A DNA stretch of 64,000 nucleotides, taken from NCBI RefSeq assembly GCF_022267535.1, contig NZ_JAHNZV010000013.1:1-64000 (forward strand). Direction: 5' to 3'. Below, piece after piece: positions 47,268 through 57,072 of the stretch. A program made the translations under genes and the position numbers. The stretch is from Psychromonas antarctica. GTDB lineage: Bacteria > Pseudomonadota > Gammaproteobacteria > Enterobacterales > Psychromonadaceae. The number at the start of each line of letters is the position of its first letter. The stretch's first letter is position 1. The notes beneath the pieces are model-generated. The model was not told the origin of the DNA. It saw nothing but the letters and a program-made list of their open reading frames with translations, and made no database searches.

Positions 47268-47777
47268 ATGTCTAAACCTTTTGTTGCTATTTTAATGGGA
47301 TCAGATTCAGATCTTCCCGTCATGCAAAGTACGATTGATGTACTCAAATCTTTTGATATTACTTTTGAAGCAAAAGTAACCTCTGCACACCGCACCCCAG
47401 CAGCGACTCATGCTTATGTCACCGATGCTGAAGCGCGCGGCTGCAAAGTGTTCATCTGTGCGGCTGGACTTGCTGCACATTTGGCGGGCGCCGTTGCCGG
47501 AATAACGACTCGCCCTATTATTGGCGTGCCAATTGATTGCGGCCCATTACAAGGTCATGATGCGCTACTTTCAACGGTTATGATGCCTGCTGGCGTGCCC
47601 GTTGCAACGGTTGCTATCGGCAGTGCTGGTGCAAAAAATGCAGCTTACCTTGCTGCGCAAATACTGGCTGTCGCAGATGACAAATTGGCACAGCGTGTTA
47701 TTGATAATCGCGCTGAAAATGCCAAAGCGGTATTAGCCAAAGATGCGGCATTGCAAATTAAATTAGCGAAGATGTAG
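47268..47777 (+). CDS. purE: N5-carboxyaminoimidazole ribonucleotide mutase
   Basis: A 169-residue class I PurE. MSKPFVAILMGSDSDLPVMQ opens the protein with the nucleotide-binding SDSDLP, SAHRTPAATHAYVTDA near residues 42-57 has the catalytic His, and ATVAIGSAGAKNAAYLAAQI is near 124-143. It moves the carboxyl group of N5-CAIR to C4 in purine synthesis. AAGGAAAC lies 8 bases before the ATG. purK, usually its partner in an operon, does not follow; tsaC does, 14 bases later. purK must be elsewhere, or CAIR is formed differently. Confidence 0.95.
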   Translation: MSKPFVAILMGSDSDLPVMQSTIDVLKSFDITFEAKVTSAHRTPAATHAYVTDAEARGCKVFICAAGLAAHLAGAVAGITTRPIIGVPIDCGPLQGHDALLSTVMMPAGVPVATVAIGSAGAKNAAYLAAQILAVADDKLAQRVIDNRAENAKAVLAKDAALQIKLAKM

Positions 47778-47791
47778 ACGACCATTGAAAA

Positions 47792-48355
47792 ATGAATAAC
47801 ATAGATCTCTCGCACGCCCTGAGCGCATTAAATACGCAGGGCGTTATTGCCTACCCTACAGAATCTGTTTTTGGTCTTGGTTGCGATCCAGATTGTGATC
47901 GCGCCATTGTAAATCTTCTCAAGTTAAAAAAAAGACCCGTTCATAAAGGGCTAATTTTGATTGCTGCTAATATAAACCAGCTAGACAATTATGTGGATCT
48001 TTCTTCTTTAAATGACAACCAATTCGCCACCATACAGAAAACATGGCCAGGCCCTGTCACTTGGGTTGTCCCTGCGAATAAGAATCTTTCTGCATTAATC
48101 AGTGGTGATTTTTCGAGTGTTGCAGTGCGGGTCACAGCGCACCCAACTGTTCAGCAGTTATGTTTAGCGTTCGCTAAGCCAATCATCTCCACAAGCGCAA
48201 ATTTATCAGGCTTCGCTCCCTGCGTAAATAGCCGCCAAGTGGCAGATATGTTCGCCAATCAGCCATTATTAACGACTATTGTTGATGCGCCCGTTTCCGG
48301 ATCACCTACCCCGTCTCAAATTTATGACGCGCTATCTGGAAAACGTTTACGCTGA
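47792..48355 (+). CDS. tsaC: Threonylcarbamoyl-AMP synthase TsaC
   Basis: A 187-residue YrdC-type protein. The N-terminal GVIAYPTESVFGLGCDPDCD near residues 17-36 and the KKRPVHKGLILIAANINQL loop near 46-64, with PGPVTWVVPA, SVAVRVTAHP and PIISTSANLSG later, form the ATP/threonine/bicarbonate-binding cleft. It makes threonylcarbamoyl-AMP for t6A37 of tRNAs. The order yrdD-(purE)-tsaC-aroE follows E. coli apart from purE. The ATG has a weak ribosome binding site close to the purE stop, suggesting coupling. Confidence 0.95.
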   Translation: MNNIDLSHALSALNTQGVIAYPTESVFGLGCDPDCDRAIVNLLKLKKRPVHKGLILIAANINQLDNYVDLSSLNDNQFATIQKTWPGPVTWVVPANKNLSALISGDFSSVAVRVTAHPTVQQLCLAFAKPIISTSANLSGFAPCVNSRQVADMFANQPLLTTIVDAPVSGSPTPSQIYDALSGKRLR

Positions 48356-48445
48356 TTTCTGTCGCTTGTGTATATATTTCCACTGCACCTTAATAAGTGC
48401 TAAATTAGCGCAATAAGTACACCCCCCTTTTATTTTGGAGCTTTT

Positions 48446-49264
48446 ATGGATCACTATGCTGTTTTTGGCAATCCCATTAAACACAGTAAGTCACCCTTTA
48501 TTCATACACTTTTTGCCACGCAAACAGCGCAACAGATGGTTTATAACGCGATAGAAGCCCCCCTTGATGACTTTAAGGGTACCTTAGATGTTTTTTTTGC
48601 AGGGCAAGGCAAAGGTTGTAATATTACCGTGCCCTTTAAGGAACAAGCCTTTAAATATGCACAACAACTTACTGAACGCGCCACATTGGCGGGTGCAGTC
48701 AATACGCTGAAGTTGACCGATGACGGCCTTATTATTGGTGATAATACCGATGGTGCGGGATTAGTTTTAGATCTTAAAAACAACCATGTCACACTTAAAA
48801 ATGCTCGTATTTTACTATTGGGCGCAGGAGGCGCGGCCCGAGGAGTCTGCGGTCCGTTACTCGCAGAGATGCCGAAACAGTTAGTGATAGCTAACCGAAC
48901 ACACTCTAAAGCGCAAACACTAGCCGCAACTTTTACACCCGTAGGTGAAATAACAGCCTGCAAATTTGAACAATTATCTGGGCATTTCGATCTTATTATC
49001 AATTCAACATCTGCCAGTTTAGACGGTAAAATACCCCCCATCAGTCCTGATCTGATACATCCAGAAACAGCAGTTTACGATATGATGTATAGCGCGCAAG
49101 CAACCGCATTTAACAGCTGGGCAAAAGAGCAGGGATCGAGACTCGTGATTGATGGGCTAGGAATGCTGGTCGGTCAAGCGGCAGAAAGTTTTGCAATTTG
49201 GCGAGCAATCAAACCCAGCGCAAAACAAGTTTTAAATGAATTACGTCATAATTTAGCATTGTAA
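48446..49264 (+). CDS. aroE: Shikimate dehydrogenase
   Basis: A 272-residue NADP-dependent enzyme. The substrate site [16 protein letters not shown] near residues 9-24 and [14 protein letters not shown] near 59-72 contains the catalytic Lys; [11 protein letters not shown] near 100-110 has the catalytic Asp; the nucleotide motif [20 protein letters not shown] is near 120-139. It reduces dehydroshikimate to shikimate, the step before AroK. A TTGGAG ribosome binding site precedes the ATG. It follows tsaC by 90 bases and precedes yihD. Confidence 0.96.
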   Translation: MDHYAVFGNPIKHSKSPFIHTLFATQTAQQMVYNAIEAPLDDFKGTLDVFFAGQGKGCNITVPFKEQAFKYAQQLTERATLAGAVNTLKLTDDGLIIGDNTDGAGLVLDLKNNHVTLKNARILLLGAGGAARGVCGPLLAEMPKQLVIANRTHSKAQTLAATFTPVGEITACKFEQLSGHFDLIINSTSASLDGKIPPISPDLIHPETAVYDMMYSAQATAFNSWAKEQGSRLVIDGLGMLVGQAAESFAIWRAIKPSAKQVLNELRHNLAL

Positions 49265-49316
49265 AAAAGACATTAACCCACCACTGTTAAGTGGTTTACC
49301 TAAAAAGGAATAAGCA

Positions 49317-49580
49317 ATGGACTCACATCGCGTCAATGAACTACTTGAACTACTAAAACCTTATTGGTTAAAAAATAAAGAATTAAGCTTAATGGAACTA
49401 TTAACCTTACTTTCTAAAGAAAGCGGATTTGAAAAGCCGATCCAACAGCTCGGTGATGAAGTGATTATTTATCATCTCAAAATGGATCAAACAGCAAAAG
49501 GAGAGATGATCCCAGGTATCGCTAAAGACTGTGAAGATGACTTTCAATCTGCTCTATTAAAAGCTCGAGGTTTGCTCTAG
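49317..49580 (+). CDS. yihD: YihD family protein (DUF1040)
   Basis: An 87-residue soluble protein resembling E. coli YihD over its length: RVNELLELLKPYW, LLSKESGFEKPIQQLGDEVI, IYHLKM and MIPGIAKDCEDDFQSALLKA at the end. Function is unknown. In E. coli yihD is directly before srkA and dsbA; here the same genes follow with ccoG in between, so orthology is strong. AAAAAGGAA precedes the ATG. Confidence 0.92.
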   Translation: MDSHRVNELLELLKPYWLKNKELSLMELLTLLSKESGFEKPIQQLGDEVIIYHLKMDQTAKGEMIPGIAKDCEDDFQSALLKARGLL

Positions 49581-49689
49581 CTCACAAGCAGAAAATAGCC
49601 TTATTGTTAACGATATTACTTTTATTTAACATCTTTAGTTTATGTTAGTATCTCTGATACTTTAGGTTAATTATTGTAGGCAATTGACG

Positions 49690-51093
49690 ATGAATCAACG
49701 CATTAATATCAAAGAGCTAAAAACAACACATAAAGACAGTGCGGATCGTTTTAACCCTAGCAAGCGAATATATGTGCGCGCAGCGTATGGTTTATTCCAA
49801 AAATTACGGCGTTATACTGGCGCAATTTTGATTTTATTGTTTGTGTCACTGCCCCTTATCCGCTGGCATGGCAAGCAAGCGGTATTGTTTGATGTCGCCA
49901 AACAACAGTTTCACCTCTTTAATATGACACTATTTCCGCAAGACTTAACATTACTTGCTTGGATTTTTATTATTGCCGCCTTTGCACTGTTCTTTGTCAC
50001 CACCTACCTAGGGCGAATATGGTGTGGTTACACTTGTCCACAAACTGTTTGGACATTTATTTTCATCTGGTTTGAAGAGCGTTTTGAAGGATCAGCTAAT
50101 AAACGCAAACGTTTAGATCAAATGCCTTGGAATTTTAATAAAATATGGCGAAAAACGGCTAAGCATACAGGTTGGTTACTCGTATCCCTATTGACTGCAC
50201 TGGTTTTTTGCTCTTATTTTGTACCCGTTGAACAGTTATATAGTGATTTTTTCACTCTCAATAGCAGTCCTTTTATCCTGCTGTGTATTTTCATTTTTAC
50301 CTTTTCCACTTATGCAAATGCAGGCTGGATGCGCTCTATTTTTTGTATCCATATGTGCCCTTATTCACGCTTTCAATCTGCGATGTTTGATAAACACACT
50401 TACAGTGTTGCTTATGATGCCAAACGTGGAGAACAGCGCGGACCAAGAAGCCGTAAGGTCGATCCTAAAAAAATTGCGTTAGGAGACTGTGTAGATTGCG
50501 ATCTTTGTGTACAAGTTTGCCCTACTGGTATAGATATTCGCGATGGCTTACAGTACGAATGTATTAATTGTGGCGCTTGTGTGGATGCTTGTGACCAGAC
50601 GATGGATAAGATGGGCTATCCACGCGGACTCATCTCATACACCTCAGAGCAAAAGCTGGCAGGTAAAGAAACGAACTTATTGCGTCCTAAAATTATTGGC
50701 TATGGACTGGTACTGTTAATTATGATGACCATCTTCGTTGTCAATATAGTCAATTTAAGCACCGCTGAGATGGAAATAGTACGAGATAGAACTGCCTTGT
50801 ACCGTGAAAATAGCGAAGGATTAATTGAAAATACATATACCTTAAAAATTCTCAACAAAACCATTGAAACACAAACTTACCAGCTATCAATCATGGGCTT
50901 GCAAGATGCCCTGCTAATTGGGCCTGAGCAGATAGTGGTAAAATCAGGGGAGGTATTAACCCAACCGATTGCGATTGCTGTCGACCCTTATAATATAAAA
51001 GAGAAAAAGCGTATGATCACTATTATATTAACCAAAAAAGAGGGTGATTTTGAGCAGATAAAACAACAGAGCCCTTTCTTCTTAGGTCTCTAA
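49690..51093 (+). CDS. ccoG: CcoG/RdxA/FixG-type ferredoxin membrane protein
   Basis: About 467 residues. Several membrane helices come first (about residues 40-60, 90-110, 160-180, 195-215), with GRIWCGYTCPQTVWTFIFIW near 115-134. Two 4Fe-4S sites, CVDCDLCVQVCP and CINCGACVDACDQ, lie near 258-300, and another membrane helix and an IgFixG domain end the protein. Proteins of this type help mature the copper site of cbb3 oxidases, but no cco genes are in the window, so the partner is inferred. The ATG at 49690 was chosen over a TTG two codons upstream. It sits between yihD and srkA. Confidence 0.88.
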   Translation: MNQRINIKELKTTHKDSADRFNPSKRIYVRAAYGLFQKLRRYTGAILILLFVSLPLIRWHGKQAVLFDVAKQQFHLFNMTLFPQDLTLLAWIFIIAAFALFFVTTYLGRIWCGYTCPQTVWTFIFIWFEERFEGSANKRKRLDQMPWNFNKIWRKTAKHTGWLLVSLLTALVFCSYFVPVEQLYSDFFTLNSSPFILLCIFIFTFSTYANAGWMRSIFCIHMCPYSRFQSAMFDKHTYSVAYDAKRGEQRGPRSRKVDPKKIALGDCVDCDLCVQVCPTGIDIRDGLQYECINCGACVDACDQTMDKMGYPRGLISYTSEQKLAGKETNLLRPKIIGYGLVLLIMMTIFVVNIVNLSTAEMEIVRDRTALYRENSEGLIENTYTLKILNKTIETQTYQLSIMGLQDALLIGPEQIVVKSGEVLTQPIAIAVDPYNIKEKKRMITIILTKKEGDFEQIKQQSPFFLGL

Positions 51094-51161
51094 TTTAAAC
51101 AAAGGTGAGTAGTCACTCACAATAACACTACTCGTTAGTGTCTTCTCTTTTAAGGTCAATT

Positions 51162-52154
51162 ATGACAGACGCCAATTTTAGCTATTTATCACTGACGCCC
51201 GAAGTTCAACTGGACGCACTCGCGAGTATCGGAATTTATCCCGAAAGTGGGCTAATTGCACTCAACTCTTATGAGAATCGAGTTTCACTCTTTACAGATG
51301 AAAATAAGATTCGCTACGTGGTAAAGTTTTATCGCCCGCAGCGCTGGAGTGCAGCACAGCTGCAAGAAGAGCACCAATTTACCTTGGCATTACAACGACA
51401 AGGAAGTCATGTTGCGGCCCCTATTGAAATCGATCAACAGACCTTATTCCGCTTTAACGGCTACTATTTTGCATTATTCCACAGTTTATCAGCACGTTCT
51501 CTGCAACTTGATAATATTGATCAGCTCTTTGATATTGGCAGTGCCTTGGGTAAAATGCATCGTGTTGGCGCACAGAGCAAATTTAAAGAAAGAGAGCGCC
51601 TCGATGTCACCACTATGATATCGGCACCGTTCCAAACATTACAAACAAGCAAACTTATCCCTAAGTTTATTCGAGATCCCTTGTTTGCGACATTAACGCG
51701 ACTAGAACAGCAAGTACACAAGCAGTTAAGCCAAGATAAGAGTAAAATCATATGCCTACACGGAGATTGTCATGCGAGTAATATTTTAATTAAGGCAGAT
51801 ATCCCCTACTTTGTAGATTTTGATGATTGCAAAATGGGCCCTGCCATACAAGATATATGGATGCTACTAAGCGGTTCGCGAGTAGAAAAACAGCTTCAGT
51901 TATCAATCTTGTTAGATGGTTATCAAGAAGAATACGACTTCGATTTAAAAGAGTTGCACTTAATTGAATCATTGCGCAGTATGCGTATGATCAATTATGT
52001 GGGCTGGATCAATAAGCGATGGGCAGATCCGGCTTTTCCAATGAACTTTCCATGGTTCACAACTGACCAATACTGGAAAGAGTTGTTACAATCGCTGCAA
52101 CAGCAAACAAGCGCAATCAAAGAAGCCCCGCTTTCTTTGCAACCGAGTTATTAA
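51162..52154 (+). CDS. srkA: Stress response kinase A (YihE/RdoA)
   Basis: About 330 residues, aminoglycoside-phosphotransferase-like kinase fold. The N-terminal lysine-bearing strand is in YVVKFYRPQRWSAAQLQEEH near residues 56-75; the catalytic loop is ICLHGDCHASNILI near 196-209 and the metal-binding motif VDFDDCKMGPAIQD near 216-229. E. coli SrkA is a Ser/Thr kinase of the Cpx stress response. The ATG at 51162 has AAGGTC 5-10 bases before it, so the GTG 24 bases upstream is not preferred. It precedes dsbA, as in E. coli. Confidence 0.93.
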   Translation: MTDANFSYLSLTPEVQLDALASIGIYPESGLIALNSYENRVSLFTDENKIRYVVKFYRPQRWSAAQLQEEHQFTLALQRQGSHVAAPIEIDQQTLFRFNGYYFALFHSLSARSLQLDNIDQLFDIGSALGKMHRVGAQSKFKERERLDVTTMISAPFQTLQTSKLIPKFIRDPLFATLTRLEQQVHKQLSQDKSKIICLHGDCHASNILIKADIPYFVDFDDCKMGPAIQDIWMLLSGSRVEKQLQLSILLDGYQEEYDFDLKELHLIESLRSMRMINYVGWINKRWADPAFPMNFPWFTTDQYWKELLQSLQQQTSAIKEAPLSLQPSY

Positions 52155-52221
52155 TTAAGCTCATTATAAAAAACAACAATATATAAACAAAACAACGAAT
52201 ATTTTAATAAGGGAACATACA

Positions 52222-52830
52222 ATGAACAAATTTTTTGCACTGATCGCGGCTTTGATACTACTTCCACTAACCGCGAATGCGATTGAGTACAAAGAAGGCA
52301 CTCATTATGAAATCGTTAAGCAAACGGCAACAGCAACACCCGAGGTGATGGAGTTTTTCTCTTTCTACTGCCCACACTGTTTGCAATTCGAACCGCTAAT
52401 GAACACCCTAAAAGATCACTTACCTAAAAATGTGAAGATTAAAAAGAACCACGTAGACTTTTTAGGTCGAGAGATGGGCCCCGAGATTACCAAAGCCTTC
52501 GCAGCGTCACAACTACTGCAAGTCGAAGATAAAGTAACGGATATTATCTTTGACCAAATTCAAAAACAACGTAAAGCAATTACCAGTGAAAAAGACATCC
52601 TCGCGATATTCAAGACAGCGGGAATTTCTGAGAAAGAAGCTAAAGGTGCTTTAGAGAGCTTCCCCGTCAACGGACTGGCATCGCAAATGAAACGCAATAC
52701 AGAAACATTTCGTATCAGTGGCGTGCCAACAATCATTGTTAATGGGAAATACAAAGTCAATACAGGCTCCATAAGTAGCACGGCAGAATTTATCGATTTG
52801 GTTGATTTTCTAACTCAAAAGAAAGATTAA
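52222..52830 (+). CDS. dsbA: Periplasmic thiol:disulfide interchange protein DsbA
   Basis: A 202-residue secreted thioredoxin-fold oxidase. The signal peptide ends near ANA (about residue 20). The active site FSFYCPHCLQFEP has CPHC near residues 50-53, and the cis-proline loop is GVPTIIVNGKYKV near 166-178. It introduces disulfides into periplasmic proteins. It follows srkA by 67 bases, and GGGAAC precedes the ATG. A clean hairpin terminator lies 30 bases downstream. Confidence 0.96.
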   Translation: MNKFFALIAALILLPLTANAIEYKEGTHYEIVKQTATATPEVMEFFSFYCPHCLQFEPLMNTLKDHLPKNVKIKKNHVDFLGREMGPEITKAFAASQLLQVEDKVTDIIFDQIQKQRKAITSEKDILAIFKTAGISEKEAKGALESFPVNGLASQMKRNTETFRISGVPTIIVNGKYKVNTGSISSTAEFIDLVDFLTQKKD

Positions 52831-52859
52831 ATCAGCATTAGAATTTAAAAATCGGTTTC

Positions 52860-52884
52860 AAGGTCACTGATGTGACCCTTTTTG
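52860..52884 (+). terminator. Rho-independent terminator after dsbA
   Basis: GGTCAC (52862-52867) pairs with GTGACC (52872-52877) across a TGAT loop, followed by CTTTTTG. It ends the srkA-dsbA transcript. Confidence 0.85.
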
Positions 52885-52938
52885 TGCCTCATTCTTTTCA
52901 TGGCATAATGGCAATATATCAATAAAGGAGCAGTATCG

Positions 52939-53613
52939 TTGAAAACCGTATTTAATAATGCAGCGCAAATAAAATCTGTTTTACGTGATCTGCACAATCA
53001 AAAAGAGTCATCAAAAGCACTGATTATTGCAATTAGTGGCATTGAGGGGTGTGGAAAACGCGCATTGACTGAAAAAGTTGCGGCAGCCTTAATACTTGAA
53101 GGTGTTTCCGTTGCCGTTATCCATGGAGATGACTGGGAAGCATCAGAGAGCGTGCGCTTTAATGTGATGAGCAGTCCAGAAGAGTATTACTTAAACGCTT
53201 ATCGTTTTGATGAAATGTTTGAGCAACTCATTTTACCGCTAAAACTGTTTGGTAGCATTAAAACATCGGTCACTCTTGATGATGTAATGAATCCACGTAC
53301 CGTTGAGTATGATTTTAATGATATTGATATCATACTTATTGAAGGTGTTTACCTATTACAGGAAGCCTATTTAGATCTGTATGATTACACTTGTTGGGTT
53401 GATAGTGATTTTGATGCGGCTTTCGCGCGTTTAGTCAGGTTAAAAAATATCGAACAATCCCAAGATGCACTGATCAGGCTTTTTGAACTATTAATTAAAC
53501 CTGCTGGCCAATATCATATTTATTCAGATAACCCCCAAGGCCATGCTAAATCGCTTTATATCGAACAAGAAACGAATGAAGATGAAAATAAAACAGTCCC
53601 AAAATCAGCATAA
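52939..53613 (+). CDS. Uridine-kinase-like P-loop protein with altered Walker A
   Basis: A 224-residue cytoplasmic protein. [20 protein letters not shown] near residues 29-48 is a P-loop of the uridine kinase/phosphoribulokinase type, but the residue after the P-loop Lys40 is Arg41 rather than Ser or Thr. HGDDWE near 67-72 and [20 protein letters not shown] near 133-152 fit the rest of that fold. The start is TTG at 52939 with AAGGAG 8 bases upstream. Its end overlaps the likely start of coaA by about 32 bases, so the two may be coupled. The substrate is unknown; a kinase or a regulatory NTPase is possible. Confidence 0.7.
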   Translation: MKTVFNNAAQIKSVLRDLHNQKESSKALIIAISGIEGCGKRALTEKVAAALILEGVSVAVIHGDDWEASESVRFNVMSSPEEYYLNAYRFDEMFEQLILPLKLFGSIKTSVTLDDVMNPRTVEYDFNDIDIILIEGVYLLQEAYLDLYDYTCWVDSDFDAAFARLVRLKNIEQSQDALIRLFELLIKPAGQYHIYSDNPQGHAKSLYIEQETNEDENKTVPKSA

Positions 53614-54544
53614 TATGCATAGCGCCTATATGCATTTTGAGCGAACACAATGGGCAAAACTGCGTGATGATGTCGAGCTTACTCTTTCTGAAGATAATCT
53701 AAAACAGCTGCAGGGGATCAACGAATCGCTATCTATTGATGAGGTGATTGATATTTATCTACCACTCTCTCGTTTACTCAGTTTATATGTAAAAGCACAG
53801 CAGTATAGACATACTGTGCGTGATAAATTTTTAAATAGTAAAAATGACAATGTGCCTTATATTATTGGTATTGCAGGCAGTGTCGCGGTAGGTAAAAGTA
53901 CTACCGCGCGTATTTTACAAGCGTTGTTATCTCGTTGGTCTGAGCATCCGAAAGTAGCTCTGGTGACAACAGATGGTTTTTTACGATCCAATCAAGATCT
54001 GGTTGCCCGCAACCTGATGCACAAAAAAGGCTTTCCAGAGAGCTTTGATATTAAAGCCTTAGTAGACTTCGTTGCCGCCATAAAATCGGGCGAAGAACAT
54101 GTTTCAGCGCCAATCTACTCCCATCTGACTTACGATATATTGCCGGATCAATCGATTTCTGTTGAAAAACCCGATATCGTTATTTTAGAAGGCCTGAATG
54201 TACTACAAACCGCAACCAACTATCCGGATCACCCGTATCGTGTTTTTGTCTCCGATTTTGTCGATTTTTCTATTTTCGTTGATGCTGATACCCCGCTATT
54301 AAAACAATGGTATATCCAGCGCTTTTTAAAGTTTCGAGAAGGGGCATTTACCGACCCCAAGGCTTATTTTCATAGCTATTCGAAGATGGATAAAAAAGAA
54401 GCCATGGCCATAGCCGATAAAATTTGGGATGAAATTAACGGCATTAATTTAGAAGAGAATATCCGTCCGACACGAGACAGAGCAAACTTGATCCTAAAAA
54501 AGGCGCTTAATCATCAAGTATCAAGTGTCAAGTTACGCAAATAG
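53582..54544 (+). CDS. coaA: Pantothenate kinase type I
   Basis: About 320 residues. The P-loop [20 protein letters not shown] is near residues 95-114, and [38 protein letters not shown] and [20 protein letters not shown] follow, all as in E. coli CoaA. It phosphorylates pantothenate, the controlling step of CoA synthesis. Several in-frame ATGs exist (53543, 53576, 53582, 53615). 53582 gives an N-terminus ([10 protein letters not shown]) most like E. coli, but no ribosome binding site decides it. It overlaps the upstream P-loop gene. A bidirectional terminator follows. Confidence 0.93.
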   Translation: MKIKQSQNQHNMHSAYMHFERTQWAKLRDDVELTLSEDNLKQLQGINESLSIDEVIDIYLPLSRLLSLYVKAQQYRHTVRDKFLNSKNDNVPYIIGIAGSVAVGKSTTARILQALLSRWSEHPKVALVTTDGFLRSNQDLVARNLMHKKGFPESFDIKALVDFVAAIKSGEEHVSAPIYSHLTYDILPDQSISVEKPDIVILEGLNVLQTATNYPDHPYRVFVSDFVDFSIFVDADTPLLKQWYIQRFLKFREGAFTDPKAYFHSYSKMDKKEAMAIADKIWDEINGINLEENIRPTRDRANLILKKALNHQVSSVKLRK

Positions 54545-54583
54545 CAGCCAAAAGTCGATAAAGAGGTTGTGAAAATAACAGAC

Positions 54584-54612
54584 AAAAAAGGCGCTCAAAG
54601 AGCGCCTTTTTT
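54584..54612. terminator. Bidirectional terminator between coaA and glpX
   Basis: GGCGCTC (54590-54596) pairs with GAGCGCC (54600-54606) across an AAA loop with A6 before and T6 after. It serves coaA on the plus strand and glpX on the minus strand. Confidence 0.93.
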
Positions 54613-54626
54613 GTGGTGATGAATGA

Positions 54627-55637
54627 TTAAAAAATAATTTCTTTTAATTTTGGATCTTTACGATCCAGATAATGAGTAGAACGAATACGACGTACTGTAC
54701 GTGACTTTCCTCGCACCAATAACGTCTCAGTTGTTGCTAAACGACCATTTACCGAAACACCTTCGAGTAAATCCCCCTTCGTAATACCCGTTGCAGAAAA
54801 GATAATATTGTCATTTTTAACGAGATCTTCAAGTTTTAAAACTTTGTTTACCTCAATACCAGCCTCTTTGCAGCGCGCAATCTCTTCTTCGCCAATGCGA
54901 ATGTTCTCTTCCGTTGGCCCTTTAACCATCGGGCGAGGGATTAATCTAGCCTGCATATTGCCATCTAATGCACGCACAACCGCAGCTGAAATGACGCCCT
55001 CTGGTGCTCCACCAATACAGTAAAGAACATCCACTTGGCTATCCGGCATACAAGCAAGTACAGCGATCGCTACATCACCATCGGGAATCGCAAAAACACG
55101 TACGCCTAAGCCCTGCATCTCTTTAATGATGCGATCATGACGCGGCTTCGCAAGTGTCGCAACCGTTAATTCCCTTAATGGTTTACCTAACGCCAGCGCA
55201 ATTGCTTTTAAATTCTGCTCCAAGGAAAGCTCTAAATTAATGGCATCTTTGGCATTTGGACCAACAATTAACTTTTCCATATACATATCAGGTGCGTGTA
55301 AAAAACTACCTTTTTCACCAACAGCAAGTACCGCTAATGCATTGGACTGGCCCATTGCGGTCATACGAGTACCTTCGATAGGATCAACTGCGATATCGAC
55401 AGCGCCCCCTTTACCCGTGCCCACATGCTCACCAATATATAACATTGGTGCATCATCAATTTCACCTTCACCAATCACGATCTCGCCATCAATATCAATC
55501 TGATTAAAAATCAAACGCATCGCTTCTACCGCTGCGCCATCGGCAATATTTTTATCACCTCTTCCTAGCCATTTATACCCTGCTAATGCAGCGGCTTCTG
55601 TTACTCGAGAAAATTCAATTGCTAGTTCGCGTCTCAT
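54627..55637 (-). CDS. glpX: Class II fructose-1,6-bisphosphatase
   Basis: A 336-residue GlpX-type phosphatase. It starts MRRELAIEFSRVTEAAALAG, then WLGRGDKNIADGAAVEAMR, GEIVIGEGEIDDAPMLYIGE near residues 50-69 and VDIAVDPIEGTRMTAMGQ near 78-95, the metal- and substrate-binding region. It hydrolyses fructose 1,6-bisphosphate in gluconeogenesis. The ATG at 55637 was chosen because GGGAGC lies 8 bases before it and it equals the E. coli start. It stands alone here, not with glpFK. Confidence 0.95.
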   Translation of the reverse strand: MRRELAIEFSRVTEAAALAGYKWLGRGDKNIADGAAVEAMRLIFNQIDIDGEIVIGEGEIDDAPMLYIGEHVGTGKGGAVDIAVDPIEGTRMTAMGQSNALAVLAVGEKGSFLHAPDMYMEKLIVGPNAKDAINLELSLEQNLKAIALALGKPLRELTVATLAKPRHDRIIKEMQGLGVRVFAIPDGDVAIAVLACMPDSQVDVLYCIGGAPEGVISAAVVRALDGNMQARLIPRPMVKGPTEENIRIGEEEIARCKEAGIEVNKVLKLEDLVKNDNIIFSATGITKGDLLEGVSVNGRLATTETLLVRGKSRTVRRIRSTHYLDRKDPKLKEIIF

Positions 55638-55666
55638 TTTGAGCTCCCAATTCGACATACTGTTTC

Positions 55667-55709
55667 ATACCAAGCCCGGTAGAAATAGATATTCGGATGG
55701 CTTGGATAT
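55667..55709. repeat. Short palindromic element upstream of glpX
   Basis: ATACCAAGCC (55667-55676) pairs with GGCTTGGATAT (55699-55709) with one bulge, and the inner CCGGTAG...TATTCGG also pairs in part. The size and the ATACCA...GGTA layout recall the element at 21947. It lies in the leader of glpX, so it could be a dispersed repeat or a regulatory stem. Confidence 0.5.
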
Positions 55710-55786
55710 AGATTAAAATTCTGTGCTAACTTTACGCCTCGATTATAGAGGCTATAGAGTAACAATTCGTTGTTTTTATATTATTT

Positions 55787-57004
55787 TTATGACATTAGTG
55801 TTATCGCTTGCACAGCCGCTCTAAATTTGACCATTGCTTGCTTTATTTGTTCGTTACTAATATTGAGTGCTGGCGCAAAACGGATAACATTAGCACCCGC
55901 GATCAACACCAACAGACCTTGCTCTACACTCGCTAAAAGGAAATCTTTAGCCCGACCTTGATATTGCTCATTTAAGACCGCGCCTAATAGCAGCCCAGCA
56001 CCACGTATTTCTTTAAAAACAGCGAACTCATCATTAATCTTAGCTAGTAAATCACGGAATAAAACCTCTTTATCTTTGACCCCCCGCAACATCTCAGGCG
56101 TATTAATAAGCTCAAAGGCTTTATTGGCAACCGCACAAGCCAGGGGGTTGCCACCAAATGTCGTGCCATGAGTACCCGGTGTTAGGCTGTTGGCAAACTT
56201 GCTAAGTGTTAGCATAGCGGCAATAGGGAACCCGGCACCGAGAGACTTCGCAGAGGTCAACACATCAGGCGTCACCCCTAATCCCATATAGGCAAATAAG
56301 TCACCAGTACGCCCCATTCCGGTTTGTACTTCATCAAATATCATTAACGCATTATATTTATCACATAAAGCCCGCACTCCTTGTGCGAATACTTTATCGA
56401 TGGGTAATATACCGCCCTCGCCCTGCAATGGCTCTAAAATAACCGCACACGTTCTCTCTGATATCGCGTTTGTTAACGCCTCTAAATCATTATATTCAAG
56501 GTGAGTAATGTCGCCAGGTTTGGGTCCGAAGCCATCAGAGTAAGTCGCTTGTCCACCTGCCGTAACTGTAAAAAAAGTACGCCCGTGGAAGCCTTTGTAA
56601 AAGGCTATAATTTCGCTTTTATCTTTACACGCATTATCAAAAGCAAAACGACGTGCAAGTTTTAATGCTGCTTCATTTGCCTCTGCGCCTGAATTAGCAA
56701 AAAACACCTTTTCCGCGAAGGTATAGTCGACTAATTTTTGCGCTAACATTAAGGCCGGTTCGTTAGTATAAATATTACTAACATGCCATAATTTTTTTGC
56801 TTGCTCCGTTAATGCTGCAACTAATTCAGGGTGTGCATGGCCGAGTGCATTAACCGCTATCCCACCGGTTAAGTCTAAATATTCATTATCTTCCTGATCC
56901 CAAACAAGTGATCCTTGACCGCGCACAGGGATCATATTTAACGGCGCATAATTAGGCACCATAACTTGATCAAAAAGTGCACGAGTGATTTGTGTGTTTG
57001 ACAT
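55787..57004 (-). CDS. argD: Acetylornithine/succinyldiaminopimelate aminotransferase
   Basis: A 405-residue class III PLP aminotransferase. It has [20 protein letters not shown] near residues 44-63, [20 protein letters not shown] near 101-120, [20 protein letters not shown] near 224-243, and the PLP lysine in [18 protein letters not shown] near 249-266. It makes N-acetylornithine in arginine synthesis and probably acts in lysine synthesis too. It follows pabA by 68 bases, a pairing also found in E. coli (pabA-fic-argD). AstC is a close alternative, but no ast genes are present. Confidence 0.92.
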   Translation of the reverse strand: MSNTQITRALFDQVMVPNYAPLNMIPVRGQGSLVWDQEDNEYLDLTGGIAVNALGHAHPELVAALTEQAKKLWHVSNIYTNEPALMLAQKLVDYTFAEKVFFANSGAEANEAALKLARRFAFDNACKDKSEIIAFYKGFHGRTFFTVTAGGQATYSDGFGPKPGDITHLEYNDLEALTNAISERTCAVILEPLQGEGGILPIDKVFAQGVRALCDKYNALMIFDEVQTGMGRTGDLFAYMGLGVTPDVLTSAKSLGAGFPIAAMLTLSKFANSLTPGTHGTTFGGNPLACAVANKAFELINTPEMLRGVKDKEVLFRDLLAKINDEFAVFKEIRGAGLLLGAVLNEQYQGRAKDFLLASVEQGLLVLIAGANVIRFAPALNISNEQIKQAMVKFRAAVQAITLMS

Positions 57005-57072
57005 AAGAAAATCCTTTAACCCTATTAAATAAAAGCAGATAGACTAGAAACTAAAGTGACTAATATACGCAC

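Noticed and set aside
48541-49041. 166-residue minus-strand ORF opposite aroE
   Set aside because: aroE in this place has complete motifs, and the antisense frame has none.
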